Assembly: GCA_965250245.1 (NCBI GenBank)
Contig: OZ252296.1
Span: forward strand, 682,001-746,000
Source: JABDIP01 sp965250245
Lineage (GTDB): Bacteria; Pseudomonadota; Alphaproteobacteria; DSM-16000; Inquilinaceae
DNA: 64,000 bases
Direction of reading: 5' to 3'
Below, in pieces: positions 61,167 to 64,000 of the stretch. The number at the start of each line of letters is the position of its first letter. The stretch's first letter is position 1. The position numbers and the translations under genes are program-made. Below the pieces are notes generated by a model. That model had not been told where the DNA came from, made no database searches, and was given only the letters and a program-made list of their open reading frames with translations.

Positions 61167-62144
61167 CTACCGGTCGGTCAGGGGCCGCAGCAGGTCGGCA
61201 AGCACGGCATCGTCCTCCCACCGCACCGCGATGGGCAATGTCCGGACCATGGGCCGCGCATCCGCCGGCAGGCGGACATGGTCCTTGGTGGTGGTCATCA
61301 GCACCGCATCGGCCTCGGCGGCGAGGTCGAGCATGCGCATCAGCTCGTCCGGCTTGATCGCCTGGTGGTCGCCGAAGGCGAAGCGGGCGACCAGGGTGGC
61401 GCCGAGGTCGCGCAGGGTGTCGAAGAACTTCTCCGGCCGGGCGATACCGGCGAAGGCGACGACCGGGCGGCCGCGCAGCCAGCCGGTCTCGCCCTCCGGC
61501 ACGATCCGGGCGCGGATCACCGGCAGGTCGTAGCGCTTCAGGAAGGCGCCGACGCCGCTGGTGTCCTCGCCCATCAGGATGGCCGCGTCGGCGCGGGAGA
61601 TCGCGTCGACCGGGCGCTCGCGCAGCGGGCCGGCCGGGATCATGCGGCCATTGCCGAAGCCCGACGTGCCATCCACGACCATCAGCGAGATGTCCTTGTG
61701 CAGGGTCGGGTTCTGGAAGCCGTCATCCATCACCAGCACGCCGGCGCCGTCGGCGACCGCCGCCTTGGCCCCGGCCGGGCGGTTGCGGGAAACCCAGCAG
61801 GGCGCCTCTATTGCCAGCAGCAGCGGCTCGTCGCCGACCGCACGGGCGTCATGGGTGACCGGATCGACCCGCAGCGGGCCGGAATTACGGCCGCCATAGC
61901 CGCGGCTGAGGAAATGCGGCCGGTGGCCCGCCGCGATCAGGTGGCGCGCCACGGCGATGGCGACCGGCGTCTTGCCGGCGCCGCCGGCCACCACATTGCC
62001 GACGCAGATGACCGGCACCCCGGCCCGCGCCGGCCGGGCCCGGTCCATGCGCAGCCGGCCGGCGCCGGCATACAGGCTGCCGACCGGCCCCAGCATGCGC
62101 GCGGCCAGACCCGGTTCGCGGTACCAGAAGCCCGGCGCCTTCAT
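61167..62144 (-). CDS. lpxK: Tetraacyldisaccharide 4'-kinase
   Basis: 325 residues. The P-loop G-G-A-G-K-T lies at residues 54-59 and follows the V-I-C-V-G-N-V family start. Later segments are S-R-G-Y-G-G-R, G-D-E-P-L-L-L, and D-D-G-F-Q-N. It phosphorylates the lipid A disaccharide. It overlaps kdtA by ATGA. Confidence 0.96.
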   Translation of the reverse strand: MKAPGFWYREPGLAARMLGPVGSLYAGAGRLRMDRARPARAGVPVICVGNVVAGGAGKTPVAIAVARHLIAAGHRPHFLSRGYGGRNSGPLRVDPVTHDARAVGDEPLLLAIEAPCWVSRNRPAGAKAAVADGAGVLVMDDGFQNPTLHKDISLMVVDGTSGFGNGRMIPAGPLRERPVDAISRADAAILMGEDTSGVGAFLKRYDLPVIRARIVPEGETGWLRGRPVVAFAGIARPEKFFDTLRDLGATLVARFAFGDHQAIKPDELMRMLDLAAEADAVLMTTTKDHVRLPADARPMVRTLPIAVRWEDDAVLADLLRPLTDR

Positions 62145-63424
62145 GCCGCCGCGTCGGTCCGGCCGGGGCCGAGCAAGGGCTCCAGCGCGGCCATCATGCG
62201 ATCGATGACGCCGGCGTTGCGCCCGGCCACGGCGGCGGCCGCCTCGGCCATTCGGTTGCGTTCCGCCGGTTCCGACAACAGCCAGCGCACGGCGTCGCCC
62301 AGCCCGGCTGAATCGGTGACCTGGGTCGCGGCGTCGGCGGCGGCGAGCTGGCCGGTGATCTCGGCGAAATTGCCCATATGCGGACCGTAGAGGATGGCCG
62401 AGTCGAGCTGGGCCGGCTCGATCGGATTGTGCCCGCCATGGGGGATCAGGGAGCCGCCTACGAAGACGATCGGCGACAGACGCAGCATCGTGCCCATCTC
62501 GCCCATCGTGTCTGCCACATAGACCTCCGTCTCCGCCTCGGGAAGCGTGTTTGCGGACCGCAGCGCAACGGTCAGGCCCTGGCCTCTCAGCGCCTCGGCG
62601 ATTGCCGCGCCGCGCGCCGGATGCCGGGGCACGATGACGGTCAGCAGGTCTTCGGAGGACGCGGCGACCTGCCGATGCACCCGGGCGCATTGCGCCTCCT
62701 CGCCGTCATGGGTGCTGGCCGCCAGCCATAGTGGGCGCTGGCCGATGGCAGTCCGCAGCACCTGCAGCGCGCGATCGTCGACCGGCAAGGGATCGGCGGA
62801 GAATTTCAGGTTCCCGACCGGGCCGATCTGGTGCACGTCCAATTGCCTTAGCCGCTCGGCGGTCTCGTCGTTCCAGGGCAGGATCACCTGGAACACCGAA
62901 AGCAACGATCGGATGGCGCCGGGCACGCGGCGCCAGCGGTCGTAGGACCGCGCCGACAGCCGGGCATTGACCATGGCAGCGGGAATCCCGCGACCGGCGA
63001 TCTCCGACAGCATGTTCGGCCAGATCTCCGATTCCACCCACAGCACCACGTCCGGCCGCCAGTGATCCAGGAAGCGCCGTACATAGGGCATGCGGTCGAC
63101 CGGCACGTATTGGTGCACCGCCCGGTCGGGCAGCCGCTCGGCCATCAGCTGCGCCGAGGTGACCGTGCCGGTGGTCAGCAGCACCGACAGGTCCGGGTCG
63201 CGGTCCAGCAACCGGCGCAGCAGCACCTGCACCGAGAGCGCCTCGCCGACACTGGCGGCGTGGATCCAGACGAGCGGCCCTGCCGGCCGCTCCAGCGCGG
63301 CATGCCCGAGCCGTTCGCCGCGGCGCGCGGGGTCCTCCTTGCCGGCCGCCTGCCGGCGGTCCAGGACGAAAGGCACGATCGGCGCCGCAATCGCGGTGAG
63401 CCCGCGGTACATGGCATAGAGCAT
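62141..63424 (-). CDS. kdtA: 3-deoxy-D-manno-octulosonic acid transferase
   Basis: 427 residues. N-terminal membrane-anchor start (M-L-Y-A-M-Y-R-G), W-I-H-A-A-S-V-G-E, W-V-E-S-E-I-W-P-N, and G-G-S-L-I-P-H-G-G-H-N-P-I-E-P. It adds Kdo to lipid IVA. It is coupled to lpxK. Together they make the core of lipid A. Confidence 0.96.
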   Translation of the reverse strand: MLYAMYRGLTAIAAPIVPFVLDRRQAAGKEDPARRGERLGHAALERPAGPLVWIHAASVGEALSVQVLLRRLLDRDPDLSVLLTTGTVTSAQLMAERLPDRAVHQYVPVDRMPYVRRFLDHWRPDVVLWVESEIWPNMLSEIAGRGIPAAMVNARLSARSYDRWRRVPGAIRSLLSVFQVILPWNDETAERLRQLDVHQIGPVGNLKFSADPLPVDDRALQVLRTAIGQRPLWLAASTHDGEEAQCARVHRQVAASSEDLLTVIVPRHPARGAAIAEALRGQGLTVALRSANTLPEAETEVYVADTMGEMGTMLRLSPIVFVGGSLIPHGGHNPIEPAQLDSAILYGPHMGNFAEITGQLAAADAATQVTDSAGLGDAVRWLLSEPAERNRMAEAAAAVAGRNAGVIDRMMAALEPLLGPGRTDAAA

Positions 63425-63568
63425 GGTGCCGTCTAGCGCGGCGGGCTCACGGTTGCAAGGCCGCCGCCGATCGCCGCCCGCCAGAGACCGCTCGCGCAAT
63501 TGGTGAGTTTTCCAGGGAAATTTTAACGCTTGGATCGTAGGTCACTGTTCGGACTGCGGAGCGAGGGC

Positions 63569-64000
63569 ATGGCCGGGGCAGCATCGAAGAGCCGCGATAA
63601 ACCGGCTGTGGGCATTTCGGAGATCCTGCGGTGGCGGAGCCGTCGCGGCGTGGGGCTCTTCGTGGCGACGGCGCTTGTCCTGGGTTGCCTCGCACCCATC
63701 TGCGCGGCCGCCACCAAGGCGGTTCAATTTGCATCTGACGGGATCCTGCCGACCCTCCTCTTCGTCGCTGCGACCATGGTTGTCTCGTATCTGGCGCTGT
63801 GCGGTCTCGTCGGCGCGATGATCGCGTTGTTCGCCGCGCCAGACGTCCGCAACGAGTCCGTCATTCGCGCGGGACGGCGGCGCATCGGCTTCCGACGGCG
63901 CGACGATTGCGTCTTCATCGCGCTGTGGCTGTGTCTCTTCGCGCCGGCCGTCGCGGCAACCGTGATCCTGCTGACCGATGGGCTCGGGATTGCCTCCGCG
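63569..64000 (+). CDS. N-terminal part of a membrane protein, cut by the window end
   Basis: ATG 63569 follows GAGG by a few bases and the frame is open to the last base, giving at least 144 residues. Hydrophobic helices are at about 28-47 (V-G-L-F-V-A-T-A-L-V-L-G-C-L-A-P), 59-90 (L-P-T-L-L-F-V-A-A-T-M-V-V-S-Y-L) and 113-137 (C-V-F-I-A-L-W-L-C-L-F-A-P-A-V). No family recognised; the stop is outside the window. Confidence 0.6.
   Translation, partial: MAGAASKSRDKPAVGISEILRWRSRRGVGLFVATALVLGCLAPICAAATKAVQFASDGILPTLLFVAATMVVSYLALCGLVGAMIALFAAPDVRNESVIRAGRRRIGFRRRDDCVFIALWLCLFAPAVAATVILLTDGLGIASA

Overview
The window is a GC-rich chromosomal segment of a Gram-negative alphaproteobacterium, most likely from the Rhodospirillales (Thalassobaculum/Nisaea-like marine lineages are a guess). 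The evidence is the ribF-ileS-lspA-bamF-M16-M16 order, Coq7, lipid A genes lpxK/kdtA, REC-PilZ response regulators, glutathione-dependent formaldehyde genes, and palindromic intergenic repeats of alphaproteobacterial type. It is dense with genes on both strands, and most of the content is housekeeping. No plasmid, prophage block, CRISPR array or rRNA operon was found. There is one tRNA, tRNA-Leu(CAA).

Layout. 1-2.7 kb: the tail of a MAPEG-like membrane gene, then a four-gene minus-strand operon (DUF2141, SDR, ABM-like lipoprotein, TetR) behind a striking double palindrome. 2.9-9.2 kb: metabolic singletons (ACT-like, Nudix, GluQ-RS, GFA, FAD oxidoreductase, esterase, HNH nuclease). 9.2-10.7 kb: an AT-rich island with one orphan membrane gene. 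10.7-14.2 kb: coq7, dsbB, yqaA and two REC-PilZ regulators. 14.4-18.9 kb: tRNA-Leu, an endolysin-like gene, ytoQ, a DedA/YqaA-like gene, a glutamine amidotransferase and an acidic coiled-coil protein. 19.1-25.9 kb: a GS-like/aldehyde dehydrogenase/iron-ADH cassette opposite a formaldehyde detoxification operon (frmA, SecD-P1-like, fghA). 26.2-33.4 kb: amidohydrolase and phosphatase genes, a ClpP-like protein, fchA-folD, folK, a CPBP protein and small membrane or exported proteins. 33.4-42.5 kb: a MaoC hydratase behind PhaR-like TGC repeats, then ribF-ileS-lspA-bamF and two M16 peptidase subunits. 42.7-45.1 kb: three tandem paralogues. 45.1-50.6 kb: pgi, an AT-rich orphan, mutL, ThuA and DUF3592 genes. 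50.8-54.5 kb: a FecR-like exported protein and a CHASE2 hybrid sensor kinase. 54.7-64 kb: rsmD, an rluB-like gene, tadA, GNAT, purD, xseA, RidA-like, a tail-anchored protein, lpxK, kdtA and a truncated membrane gene.

The most unusual locus is 42762-45066. Three adjacent proteins of about 210-225 residues look like free-standing copies of the N-terminal OspF-like phosphoserine/threonine lyase domain of class III/IV lanthipeptide synthetases (RamC/LanKC). They have no kinase domain, no LanC cyclase and no visible precursor peptide. All three keep a K-x-H...K spacing, a GKWF-x-AYP motif and a YxRYG motif. This reading comes from motif recall and is not a database result. Other points of interest are the paired TetR-type operators, a stand-alone SecD P1-head protein inside the formaldehyde operon, a ClpP-like protein with Asn at the catalytic Asp position, a short uORF overlapping the ileS start, and three families of intergenic palindromes.
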